This document shows positions 24,180-32,962 of a DNA stretch of 33,974 nt, piece by piece. Positions within the stretch are counted from its first letter, which is position 1. Every line of letters starts with the position of its first letter. Under the pieces are notes generated by a model, which made no database searches, was not told the origin of the DNA, and was given only the letters and a program-made list of their open reading frames with translations. The stretch covers positions 1 through 33,974 of the forward strand of contig JAPVXR010000022.1 of the NCBI GenBank assembly GCA_027214385.1, given 5' to 3'. Origin of the DNA: Cryomorphaceae bacterium 1068. Its GTDB lineage: Bacteria; Bacteroidota; Bacteroidia; Flavobacteriales_D; Cryomorphaceae. A program made the position numbers and the translations under genes.

Positions 24180-26237
24180 ATGGAAAATAAACATCATAAT
24201 CATACAAACGAAGATCACAAGCATAGTCATGAACACCATGACCATAGTAATCATAATAATGGCCATGAATCTCATGACCATCACCAGGGACATCATGCCC
24301 ACATGATTGAAGATTTCAAAAAACGCTTTTGGATTTCTTTAGTCATCACCCTGCCTATCGTAGTGCTTGCACCAATGATACAGGGATTAATCGGTTATGA
24401 ACTTCGCTTCAATGGTGATCGATATGTTCAATTCGTGCTTTCATCCATTATTTTCTTTTATGGAGGTTGGCCATTCCTAAAAGGTCTCGCAGATGAAGTA
24501 AAAAAGAAAGCTCCGGGTATGATGACTTTGATTGCTTTAGCTATTTCAGTAGCCTATTTCTACAGTTCAGCTGTAGTATTTGGACTTGGTGGCAAAATCT
24601 TCTTTTGGGAACTCGCCAGCTTAATCGTCATCATGCTATTAGGCCACTGGATAGAGATGAAATCCGTTATGGGAGCTTCCAATGCCTTGCAGGAATTGGC
24701 CAAAATGATGCCTTCAACAGCTCGCAGAATTAAAGAAGATGGGGAGCATGAAGATGTGCCTATTGATAATTTAAAAGGCAATGACACCATACTGGTAAGA
24801 CCAGGCGAAAAAATCCCTGCTGATGGTATCGTATTGGAAGGTGAAAGTCATGTAAATGAATCCATGCTTACTGGGGAATCAAAACCAGTAACCAAACATA
24901 GAAATGATCAGGTTATTGGTGGTTCGGTCAATGACAATGGCACCTTAAAAATCAAAGTGAAGCATACGGGCAAAGATTCCTACTTGTCTAAGGTGATAGA
25001 AATGGTGAAAGAAGCTCAGGAAACGAAATCCAAAACCCAAAATCTGGCAGATAAAGCCGCTGCATGGTTATTCTACATCGCTTTAGGAGCAGGTATGACC
25101 ACACTTGTAGTATGGTTGAGCCTCGGTAAAGACTTTGAATATGCATTAGAACGTATGGTAACCGTCATGATTATCTCATGTCCTCATGCTTTGGGCTTAG
25201 CTGTCCCTTTAGTAGTGGCCATTTCCACGGCTGTTTCTGCTAAAAATGGATTATTGATCAGAAACCGAACAGCATTTGAGAATGCAAGGAAACTAACCGC
25301 AATCATATTCGACAAAACAGGCACTTTAACCAAAGGTGAATTTGGGGTAACACGGTTTAAAAGTACTTTAGACAATTACTCGGACAATGAATTACTTCAA
25401 ATTGCTGCGTCTATAGAAAATAGTTCTGAGCATCCTATAGCGGCAGGTATCGTTCGTAAGGCAAAAGCAAATGATTTGACTTTACAAGAGCCTGAGAACT
25501 TCCAAAATATTACAGGAAAAGGAATCAAGGCAAACCTAAAAGGACAGGAAATCAAAATTGTTAGTCCAGGAATGCTTACAGAGCAGGGATTTGACACTCC
25601 AGCTGATGCTTTTAAAACAGAGGATGAAACGGTAGTATTTGTTTTGATTGACAATTCATTGGCAGGATACATTGCCCTTGCAGACGAAATTCGACCAGAA
25701 TCTTTATCAGCAATAAATACGCTAAAAGAGAGAGGTATAAAAGTTTACATGGCAACAGGTGATAACCAGCAAGTGGCAAAAGCAGTTAGCCAGCAACTCT
25801 CTTTGGACAACTTCTATGCAGAAGTACTACCGGAAGACAAACAACGCATCATTAAAGAGCTTCAGGAAAAAGGTGAATTTGTAGCCATGACGGGTGATGG
25901 TGTAAATGATGCCCCTGCACTTGCACAGGCTAATGTGGGTATTGCCGTTGGTTCAGGCACAGATGTAGCAGCCGAAACGGCTGATATTGTTTTGGTCAAC
26001 AGTAACCCAAAAGACATTGCCAATTTGATTCTTTTCGGTGCTGCTACTTACAAAAAAATGATGCAAAACTTATGGTGGGCAGCAGGTTATAACATTGTAG
26101 CCGTTCCTTTAGCTGCTGGTGTTTTGGCTGGTGCTGGCATTATTCTTAGCCCTGCCATCGGTGCGGTTCTAATGAGCCTTAGCACTGTGATAGTTGCTTT
26201 CAATGCACAATTATTAAAAAGACAAATCAAGAATTAA
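24180..26237 (+). CDS. copB: P1B-type copper/silver ATPase with CPH motif (CopB-like)
   Basis: A 685-aa heavy-metal P-type ATPase. The first 42 residues hold 17 histidines and probably bind metal; no HMA domain is present. The ion-binding helix has SCPHALG (C334, P335, H336), the CPH signature of P1B-3 (CopB-like, Cu/Ag) enzymes. Other landmarks are TGES (actuator), DKTGT (phosphorylated D378), SSEHPIA (His-Pro of the nucleotide domain) and GDGVNDAP (D573). It exports Cu ions from the cytoplasm using ATP. It starts 2 nt after the OMF stop and is followed immediately by the adaptor gene, so it is embedded in the Cus operon. Confidence 0.93.
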   Translation: MENKHHNHTNEDHKHSHEHHDHSNHNNGHESHDHHQGHHAHMIEDFKKRFWISLVITLPIVVLAPMIQGLIGYELRFNGDRYVQFVLSSIIFFYGGWPFLKGLADEVKKKAPGMMTLIALAISVAYFYSSAVVFGLGGKIFFWELASLIVIMLLGHWIEMKSVMGASNALQELAKMMPSTARRIKEDGEHEDVPIDNLKGNDTILVRPGEKIPADGIVLEGESHVNESMLTGESKPVTKHRNDQVIGGSVNDNGTLKIKVKHTGKDSYLSKVIEMVKEAQETKSKTQNLADKAAAWLFYIALGAGMTTLVVWLSLGKDFEYALERMVTVMIISCPHALGLAVPLVVAISTAVSAKNGLLIRNRTAFENARKLTAIIFDKTGTLTKGEFGVTRFKSTLDNYSDNELLQIAASIENSSEHPIAAGIVRKAKANDLTLQEPENFQNITGKGIKANLKGQEIKIVSPGMLTEQGFDTPADAFKTEDETVVFVLIDNSLAGYIALADEIRPESLSAINTLKERGIKVYMATGDNQQVAKAVSQQLSLDNFYAEVLPEDKQRIIKELQEKGEFVAMTGDGVNDAPALAQANVGIAVGSGTDVAAETADIVLVNSNPKDIANLILFGAATYKKMMQNLWWAAGYNIVAVPLAAGVLAGAGIILSPAIGAVLMSLSTVIVAFNAQLLKRQIKN

Positions 26238-26238
26238 G

Positions 26239-28017
26239 ATGAAAAATACAAATAAAACAACAGTAATTATCGCCATAAGCACATTAGCAATCGGCTTGCT
26301 ACTTGGCTGGATAATTTTTGGAAGATCCAATGAAAACCAAACGAATGAACATAACCATTCAACAACTGCTGAATCTGAAACTATCTGGACATGTTCAATG
26401 CATCCTCAAATCCGTCAAAACGAACCTGGTGATTGTCCGCTTTGTGGAATGGATTTAATTCCATTGGAATCAACTGATGTTGAATTAGACCCTATGGCAG
26501 TGAACATGTCACCTACTGCCATGCAGTTGGCACAAGTTCAAACTATGGTGGTTGATAAGGGTAAGACTAATAAATCAATACGTCTGAATGGAAAAGTACA
26601 GGCAGATGAACGTTTGCTATCTACCCAATCTTCACACATCCCAGGCAGGATAGAAAAACTTTCAGTCAATTTTACAGGAGAATTTGTGTCGGCAGGTCAG
26701 GTTTTGGCAAATGTGTATTCCCCTGAATTGGTGACTGCACAAGAAGAATTGTTTGAAGCAAAAAAAATTAAAGAATCCCAACCTGCATTGTTCAATGCAG
26801 CCAAAGAAAAGCTGAAAAACTGGAAGCTCTCAGACAAACAGATTGACCAGATAGTCGCTTCAAATAAATCCATAGAACAGTTTCCAATTCTCGCCAATGT
26901 TTCAGGGTATGTAACTAAGAAAATGGTCAATCTGGGTGACTATATCAAACAAGGGGAAGCATTATATGAAATAGCAGACTTATCTAAAGTATGGGTGCTT
27001 TTTGATGTGTATGAGTCAGATATGACTTGGATAAACAAAGGTGATGCTGTCATATACACAGTGCAATCAATACCCGGTAAAACATTTAAAGGAAGAATTA
27101 GCTACATCGATCCTGTTATCAATCCAAAAACCAGAGTGGCAAAAGCAAGACTTGAAGCAACAAACAAAGGTTTAATGCTCAAACCAGAAATGTTCGCAAC
27201 TGGAACGATAGAAGCAATAACCAATACTGGTAATGCATCCTTAATTGTTCCAAAAACTGCTGTAATGTGGACGGGCAAACGCTCCGTAGTTTATGTGATG
27301 CAAATGTCAGCTCAAGGTGTAAGTTTCGTCATGCGAGAAGTTACTTTGGGTCCAGAATTAGGAGAAAGTTATGTGATTGAAGAGGGCTTGCAGCCTGGCG
27401 AAGAAATAGCAATCAATGGAACATTCAGTATTGATGCAGCAGCACAATTGGCAGGCAAACCAAGTATGATGAACCCGGAAGGTGGTGTAGCCATGACTGG
27501 CCACAACCATGGGGGAAATACCAATTCAAATATGGAAAAAATGCCTGTTTCATCTAAGAAAACAACATTATCAGAGGATGCCAAAAAGTCTTTACAACCA
27601 CTTTTTGACAACTACTTCAAATTGAAGGATGCGTTGGCAAGTGATGATTTTGAAGATGCTAAAGCATCGGGCGTGGCGATGAACAACTCCTTAGGAAAGA
27701 TTGATATGAACCTTTTTAAAGGGGATGCACACTCTTTATGGATGCAACAGTCAACTGCGTTGAAAACAGTTTTACAGCACATCGAACATCTTGGTGACAT
27801 CAAAGCCATTCGAGAAAAGTTCATCAGCATATCCAATTCAATGATAGCATTAGCAGAATCTTTTGATCCATTGCCTACACCTATTTATGTCCAGTACTGT
27901 CCGATGGCAGATTCCAATAAAGGGGCAGATTGGTTGAGCAAGGAAAAGGAGATTCTGAATCCCTATTTCGGTGAGGCCATGCTTTCATGCGGTGAAACAA
28001 CAAAGACAATAAAATGA
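26239..28017 (+). CDS. cusB: CusB-type RND adaptor with HMBD and DUF3347 domains
   Basis: A 592-aa protein. An N-terminal transmembrane anchor (about 8-27) is followed by a heavy-metal-binding domain at about residues 49-76, with C52, M54, H55, C66, C69 and M71 in WTCSMHPQ and CPLCGMDL. The membrane-fusion core (about 95-410) has lipoyl and beta-barrel segments such as GYVTKKMVNLGDYIKQGE. After a Met/His-rich linker (about 415-440), a DUF3347 domain (about 450-590) ends with YVQYCPMADS and MLSCGET. It would accept periplasmic Cu/Ag and pass it to CusA. A small gene starts on its stop codon (ATGA at 28014). Confidence 0.9.
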   Translation: MKNTNKTTVIIAISTLAIGLLLGWIIFGRSNENQTNEHNHSTTAESETIWTCSMHPQIRQNEPGDCPLCGMDLIPLESTDVELDPMAVNMSPTAMQLAQVQTMVVDKGKTNKSIRLNGKVQADERLLSTQSSHIPGRIEKLSVNFTGEFVSAGQVLANVYSPELVTAQEELFEAKKIKESQPALFNAAKEKLKNWKLSDKQIDQIVASNKSIEQFPILANVSGYVTKKMVNLGDYIKQGEALYEIADLSKVWVLFDVYESDMTWINKGDAVIYTVQSIPGKTFKGRISYIDPVINPKTRVAKARLEATNKGLMLKPEMFATGTIEAITNTGNASLIVPKTAVMWTGKRSVVYVMQMSAQGVSFVMREVTLGPELGESYVIEEGLQPGEEIAINGTFSIDAAAQLAGKPSMMNPEGGVAMTGHNHGGNTNSNMEKMPVSSKKTTLSEDAKKSLQPLFDNYFKLKDALASDDFEDAKASGVAMNNSLGKIDMNLFKGDAHSLWMQQSTALKTVLQHIEHLGDIKAIREKFISISNSMIALAESFDPLPTPIYVQYCPMADSNKGADWLSKEKEILNPYFGEAMLSCGETTKTIK

Positions 28018-28145
28018 AAGAGTGTTGCAAAACCGGAGATCAGCCACCTCCCTCAAAATTAAAAAAATGGACTTCAAGAATAATTTGGGGTATCGTTCTC
28101 CTTACCATTCTAGTCTTGTCAGTAATTCAAATATTTAACTTCTAA
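28014..28145 (+). CDS. 43-aa single-pass membrane peptide with N-terminal CC motif
   Basis: A small gene of 43 codons: MKECCKTG, then PPPSKLKKW, then a hydrophobic helix (about residues 23-40, IIWGIVLLTILVLSVIQI) and a stop (TAA). Its ATG overlaps the CusB stop by 4 nt (ATGA), and the next gene begins 11 nt after it. Such coupling and the charge and hydrophobicity pattern support a real gene. Cytoplasmic CC and basic residues before one membrane helix suggest an accessory or regulatory peptide of the Cus system. I do not know a named family for it. Confidence 0.6.
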   Translation: MKECCKTGDQPPPSKLKKWTSRIIWGIVLLTILVLSVIQIFNF

Positions 28146-28156
28146 ATTTTAACACA

Positions 28157-28774
28157 ATGAAAAAATCAAATTCAATCTTAAATCTCGCTTTAGTAGCAGG
28201 TCTCTCATTTTCGCTTCTTGCCTGCGGAAATAGTAAATCAACCGATCATAACGATGATAATACTGAACATGATCATAGTGGTATCGATCATGTAGCCGAG
28301 CATAAAATGCCCGATGGTTCAGTTATGGAAATGAGCGAAAACAAATCCATTTCTCAATTGATCGATCAATACCTCGCAATTAAAAATGCCTTGGTACAAG
28401 ACGATTCAAAATCTGCTGCAAGTGCGGGTCAAAAACTTGCAGAAGAGGCTTCAAGTATAGACGTTAACACTTTTGAAGTGTCCAAGCAGCCCGAGATTAA
28501 GGAAATATTGGAAGTAGTAAAAGAACATGGCGAACACATTGCTAAAAGCGAAATAGTTCATCAACGTGAGCATTTTGAAGGAATGGCAAAAGATTTCATG
28601 GACATACTTGCAATCACAGGAACTGACAGAACACTATATCAGCAGTATTGCCCAATGTACAACAAAAATAAGGGAGGGTATTGGTTGAGTGACTCTCAAG
28701 AGATCAAAAATCCATTATTTGGCAGTAAAATGCTGACTTGTGGTTCGGTGAAAGAAACCATTTCAATGAAATGA
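28157..28774 (+). CDS. DUF3347 lipoprotein
   Basis: A 205-aa protein. A lipoprotein signal peptide ends in LLAC (C23). A His/Asp-rich stretch (about 30-50) follows, then a DUF3347 domain (about 62-200) with ISQLIDQYLAIKNALVQDD and the C-terminal QYCPMYNKNKGGYWLS and MLTCGSV. The same domain is fused to the C-terminus of the CusB protein just upstream, so it looks like a free-standing copy of that module. The likely role is periplasmic binding or handover of copper. The start of the following gene overlaps its stop (ATGA at 28771). Confidence 0.85.
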   Translation: MKKSNSILNLALVAGLSFSLLACGNSKSTDHNDDNTEHDHSGIDHVAEHKMPDGSVMEMSENKSISQLIDQYLAIKNALVQDDSKSAASAGQKLAEEASSIDVNTFEVSKQPEIKEILEVVKEHGEHIAKSEIVHQREHFEGMAKDFMDILAITGTDRTLYQQYCPMYNKNKGGYWLSDSQEIKNPLFGSKMLTCGSVKETISMK

Positions 28775-29232
28775 AAAAATGGCTTAAATTATCTCTATGG
28801 ATAGTTTTAATTGTGTTGGTGGGGATTCAATTTGTCCCCGTCCAACGCAATGAAATAGAACCAGTTACCAATGCTGATTTTATTGAGCATTACGAGTCCC
28901 CTATTGTCATTGGAAATATTATCCGAGCATCCTGTTATGATTGCCATAGCAACCAAACCAAATACCCATGGTACAGTAATGTTCAACCTATAGGCTTTCT
29001 TTTACAGAATCATATTTCAGAAGGAAATTCTGAATTAAACCTATCAGAATTTGGTCTTCTATCAAATCGAATGAAACGGACAAAACTAAAATCAATTCTA
29101 AGTCAAATTGATAACGATAAAATGCCAATGCCATCCTACCTATTTCTTCATTCAGAAGCCAAACTGGATTCGCTAAAAAAAACTCTTTTGGTTAGTTACT
29201 TTGATTCAATATTAGTTGATATTGATAGGTGA
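28771..29232 (+). CDS. Haem-binding-domain protein
   Basis: A 153-aa protein. An N-terminal membrane anchor or uncleaved signal (about 4-22) precedes a cytochrome-like CxxCH motif, SCYDCHS (C55, C58, H59), followed by NQTKYPWYSNVQPIGFLLQNHI, as in the Bacteroidota haem-binding-domain (DUF/Haem_bd) proteins. The remainder contains a KMKRT-like basic region and DNDKMPMPSYLFLH. It begins on the previous stop (ATGA). These proteins often follow DUF3347 genes; a redox role in the periplasm is inferred. Confidence 0.8.
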   Translation: MKKWLKLSLWIVLIVLVGIQFVPVQRNEIEPVTNADFIEHYESPIVIGNIIRASCYDCHSNQTKYPWYSNVQPIGFLLQNHISEGNSELNLSEFGLLSNRMKRTKLKSILSQIDNDKMPMPSYLFLHSEAKLDSLKKTLLVSYFDSILVDIDR

Positions 29233-29255
29233 AAAAAAAACCTTTGTTTTTTATA

Positions 29256-30053
29256 ATGGAAAAACCTGTATTCAAAATATCACAAATGGATTGCCCTTCT
29301 GAGGAACAAATGATTCGGATGAAATTGGATGGAATAAACGAAATCAAACAACTTGAATTTGAGATACCTCAAAGGAAACTAACCATATTTCACATTGGCA
29401 ATACTACGGAAATTGAAAGGATATTAGCAGAACTAAAATTAGGTTCAAAACTAATATCAAACACACAATCACAGGTAGTAATTGATGTAGAATCAGACCC
29501 AAGCAACCAACGAAAAATCCTTTGGGCTGTTCTTATCATCAATTTTGTCTTTTTTGTTCTTGAAATGCTATTCGGCTTGATTTCTAAATCTATGGGGTTG
29601 GTGGCAGATTCTTTGGATATGCTAGCAGATTCGTTAGTGTATGCATTAAGCTTACTGGCAGTAGGTCAAACATTAATTCGTAAAAAGAAAGTAGCTAAAC
29701 TAAGTGGGTACTTTCAAATGTCATTAGCTCTATTTGGTTTATTGGAAGTCATTAGACGTTTTGTAGGATCTGATGGCATACCGATTTTTCAAAACATGAT
29801 TATCATATCCTTTTTAGCTCTTTTGGCAAATTCCGTTTCACTTTACCTGATTCAAAAGGCGAAGAGCAAAGAAGCACACATGCAAGCTTCTGCAATTTTT
29901 ACTTCCAATGATATTATCATCAATTTAGGTGTAATTTTGGCTGGAGGCTTAGTCTACTATTTTGAAAGTAAAATACCTGACTTAGTTATTGGTTCTGTTG
30001 TTTTCATTATTGTATTTAGAGGAGCAACAAGGATTTTAAGATTAGCGAAATAA
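29256..30053 (+). CDS. CDF-type cation transporter, second HMA-like paralog
   Basis: A 265-aa protein closely related to the one at 15386-16177 (by eye roughly 60% identical, aligning end to end without large gaps). The N-terminal HMA-like region has the same one-cysteine loop, MDCPSEE. The CDF membrane domain has VADSLDMLADSLVYALS and HMQASAIFTSNDIIIN. I chose the ATG at 29256 because it aligns with the paralog and the GTG at 29229 only adds nine lysine/phenylalanine-rich residues. It closes the Cus block. The pair suggests that each RND block acquired or duplicated its own copy. Confidence 0.83.
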   Translation: MEKPVFKISQMDCPSEEQMIRMKLDGINEIKQLEFEIPQRKLTIFHIGNTTEIERILAELKLGSKLISNTQSQVVIDVESDPSNQRKILWAVLIINFVFFVLEMLFGLISKSMGLVADSLDMLADSLVYALSLLAVGQTLIRKKKVAKLSGYFQMSLALFGLLEVIRRFVGSDGIPIFQNMIIISFLALLANSVSLYLIQKAKSKEAHMQASAIFTSNDIIINLGVILAGGLVYYFESKIPDLVIGSVVFIIVFRGATRILRLAK

Positions 30054-30999
30054 CCCCACCCTCACCCATGTGCTTCCAGTAGGTTCATTGCATTCGTTCG
30101 TACCTCACTCTTTACATTCACCCACTTCCTGCACCACACAGCAAGAGCACTCCTTCATTCCTTTCCGTTGCACTCCAATCCATTCAGTCATACACTTGCT
30201 TTTCCCAACGCACACCCCAACGCAGGTAAAGCGGTGTTCGTCAATCGTTCCGTTTTGTTCCGCAAAAACATATCTGCAAGGGTAAAATGTACTCCCTTCG
30301 GTCGCCCTTGCATATACCGTTCACTTACCAGGTGGTTTGTGCTCCAGTAGGTGCTCACCACCTGCCGTTCACTTGTTTTGCTTCACACACTACTCTCAAT
30401 CCTCACTTGCAGCTACTTCATCCCCCCAAACCCCAATAAGGTGTTCGCTGTACTCACAGAAGAATTAAATTGGGGGTCTGTCGCTGCATGTGTTTTTGCT
30501 CGCCTGCGGGTCGCTGCGGGCTAATCGGGCTGTCATGCTTTTTGCAGTTAGTCCAGTGCCTTCAGTCGCTTCATTTCATTCTCTCGTTCCTCTTTCCTTG
30601 CATTCAGCCACTTTCAGCACCCCACACAAGAGTAGCTCATTCACTTCACTCAACGACCCGACACAGTTCCATTCCGCAATCCGTCTGTTATGCCTTCAAT
30701 TAGTATTTGGTGGATTTATTAAGATGTCAAATACTCCAACACCAATAACAGCCAGTAATTGCTTCATTCCACCCAACAAATCGTTTCGTTCCGTTCAATC
30801 GCTACCCTTGCCTTTCCCGACCCTAATGCAAAAAATCACGCCAGCCCTGCCGTAAACGGTAGCTGTCTGCCGCCCTCATTCTTCGGGCTTTTGCAGCCAC
30901 CACCCTTGCTCCACTCGCAGGCGGCTCGCATAAATGGCTACGCCTTAGTTTACCTGCGTTCACACAGCAATTACATTTAAGCATGTCAATGACTCTTGT
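30054..30999. other. About 0.95 kb of C-rich, structured non-coding DNA
   Basis: I see no credible gene on either strand: the short open frames have irregular, Ser/His/Pro/Phe-rich translations without domain signals. The + strand is rich in C and poor in G (in 30061-30180, 45 C and 14 G). Notable structures are an imperfect 12-bp inverted repeat at 30271-30282 and 30305-30316 (TGCAAGGG/CCCTTGCA core), CAGGTGGT/ACCACCTG at 30329-30336 and 30357-30364, a direct repeat CCGTTCACTT at 30317 and 30365, and CCCCAAT/ATTGGGG at 30431 and 30469. Its function is unknown. Confidence 0.55.
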
Positions 31000-31069
31000 A
31001 TTTAAGTATTTGCTTAAACATTAAACTAAATTTCTTTTCTTTGCGTTTATTTAAGTAATCACTTAAATA
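31000..31069 (+). promoter_or_regulatory. Promoter with two ArsR-type operators
   Basis: Operator 1 (31001-31018) has TTTAAG and CTTAAA arms. Operator 2 (31048-31069) is a perfect repeat, TATTTAAGT and ACTTAAATA, with a 4-bp spacer. A -7-like box TTTCTTTG lies between them (31036-31043). Operator 1 would overlap the upstream promoter element and operator 2 the start of transcription, suiting repression by the ArsR protein encoded at 31079. Confidence 0.65.
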
Positions 31070-31078
31070 CGATTCATT

Positions 31079-31447
31079 ATGACCAAAACATGTATTAGAG
31101 TTTATGCTGATGAAAAACAGATCAAGCAGTGTAAGCAAGACATTGAAAAAGTAGGTGATGCAGTAAACCGAATAGCAAGGGCACTTAACCTTGCTGGCAA
31201 TGAGGTACGACTAAAAATTCTGTTTCTATTGGACAAGGAATCCAAAATGTGTCCATGTGATCTAAGTGATATTCTGGGCATGACAGTTCCTGCCATTTCT
31301 CAGCATTTGAGAAAGCTAAAAGATGCGGGACTGGTTGAAACAAACAAAGTAGGACAAACAATATTCTACTCTATTTCCGAATCAAACGACCTCATACTGA
31401 ATCCAATATTAGGGTTATTAACACCAGAAAAAGAATCAACAATATGA
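31079..31447 (+). CDS. ArsR-family metal-responsive repressor
   Basis: A 122-aa winged-helix protein. The DNA-recognition part is VPAISQHLRKLKDAGLV (about residues 70-86), followed by the wing NKVGQTIFYSI. The metal site includes C58 and C60 in KMCPCDL, as in CadC/ArsR proteins, plus N-terminal C5 and C18. Two palindromic operators precede it. The stop overlaps the merTP start (ATGA at 31444). It is therefore the likely mercury- or thiol-metal-responsive repressor of the operon, replacing the MerR usual in Proteobacteria. Confidence 0.9.
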   Translation: MTKTCIRVYADEKQIKQCKQDIEKVGDAVNRIARALNLAGNEVRLKILFLLDKESKMCPCDLSDILGMTVPAISQHLRKLKDAGLVETNKVGQTIFYSISESNDLILNPILGLLTPEKESTI

Positions 31448-32052
31448 CGAATAAGAAATCAAGCTCATTAGTAATGACAAGTGTACTGACCGCTATTAGT
31501 GCATCACTTTGTTGCATTACCACAGTGTTGGCACTACTTGCAGGATCAAGCGGAGTAGCCGCAACATTTTCTTGGTTAGAACCTTTTCGACCTTGGTTGA
31601 TTGGAATAACTGTAGTCGTTTTAGCTTTTGCATGGTATCAGAAATTGAGACCAAGAACTGAGGAAGAAATTGCTTGTAATTGTGATGAGGACAAACCTTC
31701 TTTTTGGCATTCAAAGAAATTCCTTGGTATAGTGACGGTATTTGCAGCGATCATGCTTGCATTCCCTTATTACTCGGATGCCTTTTACCCTGAAACCAAA
31801 CTATCAGTATCAGATAATGTCAATCTCGAATCAACCTACGAAATCAAAATTACTGGAATGACCTGCACGGGATGTGAAGAACATGTGAAACTTGAAATTG
31901 GAAAACTACCTGGCATTTCTGGTTTAGAGGTTTCTTATGAAAAAGCGAATGCAGTGGTAACTTTTGATGAATCTAAAACAGACATTGAGAAAGTAAAATC
32001 GGCTGTTGACAAAACAGGTTACAAAGTAGAATCAGTAAACAAATCAAAATGA
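31444..32052 (+). CDS. merTP: MerTP: mercuric transporter fused to MerP-like HMA domain
   Basis: A 202-aa protein. Residues about 8-110 are a MerT-like membrane domain with the cysteine pair of TM1 (C23, C24 in ASLCCITT), a second pair in the cytoplasmic loop (C78, C80) and three hydrophobic segments. Residues about 130-200 are a MerP-like HMA domain with GMTCTGC (C141, C144). The fused arrangement is known in Bacteroidota mer operons. It should bind periplasmic Hg(II) and move it inward. It is coupled to the ArsR gene upstream (4-nt overlap) and to a small Cys-rich gene downstream (4-nt overlap). No merA reductase follows in this window. Confidence 0.9.
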   Translation: MTNKKSSSLVMTSVLTAISASLCCITTVLALLAGSSGVAATFSWLEPFRPWLIGITVVVLAFAWYQKLRPRTEEEIACNCDEDKPSFWHSKKFLGIVTVFAAIMLAFPYYSDAFYPETKLSVSDNVNLESTYEIKITGMTCTGCEEHVKLEIGKLPGISGLEVSYEKANAVVTFDESKTDIEKVKSAVDKTGYKVESVNKSK

Positions 32053-32267
32053 GTGAAGTAGTTCTTAAATCAACAATTACTTGTCCTAAGTGTGGACATC
32101 AAAAAGAAGAAACCATGCCAACAGATGCATGTCAGTATTTCTATGAATGCGAAAACTGTAAAGAAGTACTTAAACCCATACAAGGTGATTGTTGCGTTTA
32201 TTGCTCTTATGGTACAGTAGCTTGCCCACCAATCCAAGAAGGTGGTAAAAGTTCATGTTGTGGGTAA
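32049..32267 (+). CDS. GDCCVxC-motif small Cys-rich protein
   Basis: A 72-aa protein with an N-terminal zinc-ribbon-like pair C12/C15, a second pair C34/C37, and the motif GDCCVYCSYG (C48, C49, C52) that names this family, in which some members carry selenocysteine. Here every position is a cysteine codon. C59, C70 and C71 add further ligands. It overlaps the MerTP gene by 4 nt. A cytosolic Hg or thiol-metal binding protein that accepts metal from MerT is a reasonable inference; a catalytic role is not shown. Confidence 0.8.
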   Translation: MSEVVLKSTITCPKCGHQKEETMPTDACQYFYECENCKEVLKPIQGDCCVYCSYGTVACPPIQEGGKSSCCG

Positions 32268-32302
32268 ATCAGACAATCAAAATAAAGAGAGCAGCAAAGT
32301 TA

Positions 32303-32385
32303 GGTGGGTTCGCACATGCCCACCGCACAACCGGATTGCCAAGGTCAAGCCCTACGGGTTTTGATAAAAACCTCCACCCTACGGG
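32303..32385 (+). other. Structured non-coding region (candidate origin of transfer or small RNA)
   Basis: The stretch 32268-32527 holds no credible gene. GGTGGG (32303-32308) pairs with CCCACC (32319-32324). CCCTACGGG mini-hairpins occur at 32350-32358 and 32377-32385. GGTTTT (32357-32362) pairs with AAAACC (32367-32372). It is followed by a 40-nt pyrimidine tract at 32439-32478. Similar hairpin-rich DNA occurs in intergenic regions of Bacteroidota elements near mobilization genes; this parallel is from memory, so the role is not settled. Confidence 0.35.
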
Positions 32386-32438
32386 TAGTATTTTTCCCAA
32401 AAACCTTGTCAACCGTGCCACACCCACCTTTTCAAGAG

Positions 32439-32478
32439 CTTTCTCTTTTCTTTTTTTCCCTTTTTTCTTTTCTCTTTT
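32439..32478 (+). repeat. 40-nt uninterrupted pyrimidine tract
   Basis: Forty consecutive C/T bases lie 49 bp before the DUF6943 start. On the opposite strand it is a pure purine run. It could be a structural or transfer-related element, or a site of slipped replication. Confidence 0.6.
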
Positions 32479-32527
32479 GAAAATGTCTGTGCGAAGCGCA
32501 GCGAGCATAATTCTAATGGCTTGCTAT

Positions 32528-32962
32528 ATGAAATCGTTTCGCTTGAAAACACACAGACTAGGAACCACCTACAACAAACCCCATTTCTTTATCCTGAATA
32601 AAGGATTGAACAGTGGAAAACCTCTTTGCACACCTTGCCCGAATTGCTTTGTATGTCTTTTGGAAAATGAGGCAGATAGAGAGTTTCTGTATTGGCTATG
32701 CTTCGGACTGTGGAGGTCTAAGTCATTCCATTTCTATTTGAAAGGCTCGGTGATTCCATTCATAACTATTGACGAGATCCGAAAGGTTATAAGAGAAAGT
32801 GAAGTCAAAGCAAGCACCAAAGAGAAGGCATTTGAAAAGTCGATTCAGGCACTAAAACTATTGGATGTCAACGAGCAAAAAATCAAGCTCACCTTAAAAA
32901 TGATAGATACTGCCAGGCAGTCAATATTCCACAACCTAATGAAGGAAACAGGGGCAGGATAG
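32528..32962 (+). CDS. DUF6943-like hypothetical protein
   Basis: A 144-aa protein. Recognisable features are the N-terminal KPHFFILNKGLNSGKP, CPNCFVC and the aromatic segment FLYWLCFGLWRSK, as in the DUF6943 family of Bacteroidota elements (family name from memory). The C-terminus is helical and charged. I chose the ATG at 32528; an ATG at 32516 adds MACY. The frame is open back to 32255 but that portion covers the hairpins and pyrimidine tract and is not protein-like. No function is known. Confidence 0.7.
   Translation: MKSFRLKTHRLGTTYNKPHFFILNKGLNSGKPLCTPCPNCFVCLLENEADREFLYWLCFGLWRSKSFHFYLKGSVIPFITIDEIRKVIRESEVKASTKEKAFEKSIQALKLLDVNEQKIKLTLKMIDTARQSIFHNLMKETGAG

Noticed and set aside
30070-30980. 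Several overlapping open frames of 60-121 codons on the + strand
   Set aside because: Translations are rich in Ser, His, Pro and Phe, lack any domain pattern and overlap each other in several frames. They reflect the C-rich composition rather than genes.
32255-32527. N-terminal extension of the DUF6943 frame
   Set aside because: The extension translates the hairpins and pyrimidine tract into low-complexity sequence and overlaps the GDCCVxC gene; the family start matches the ATG at 32528.
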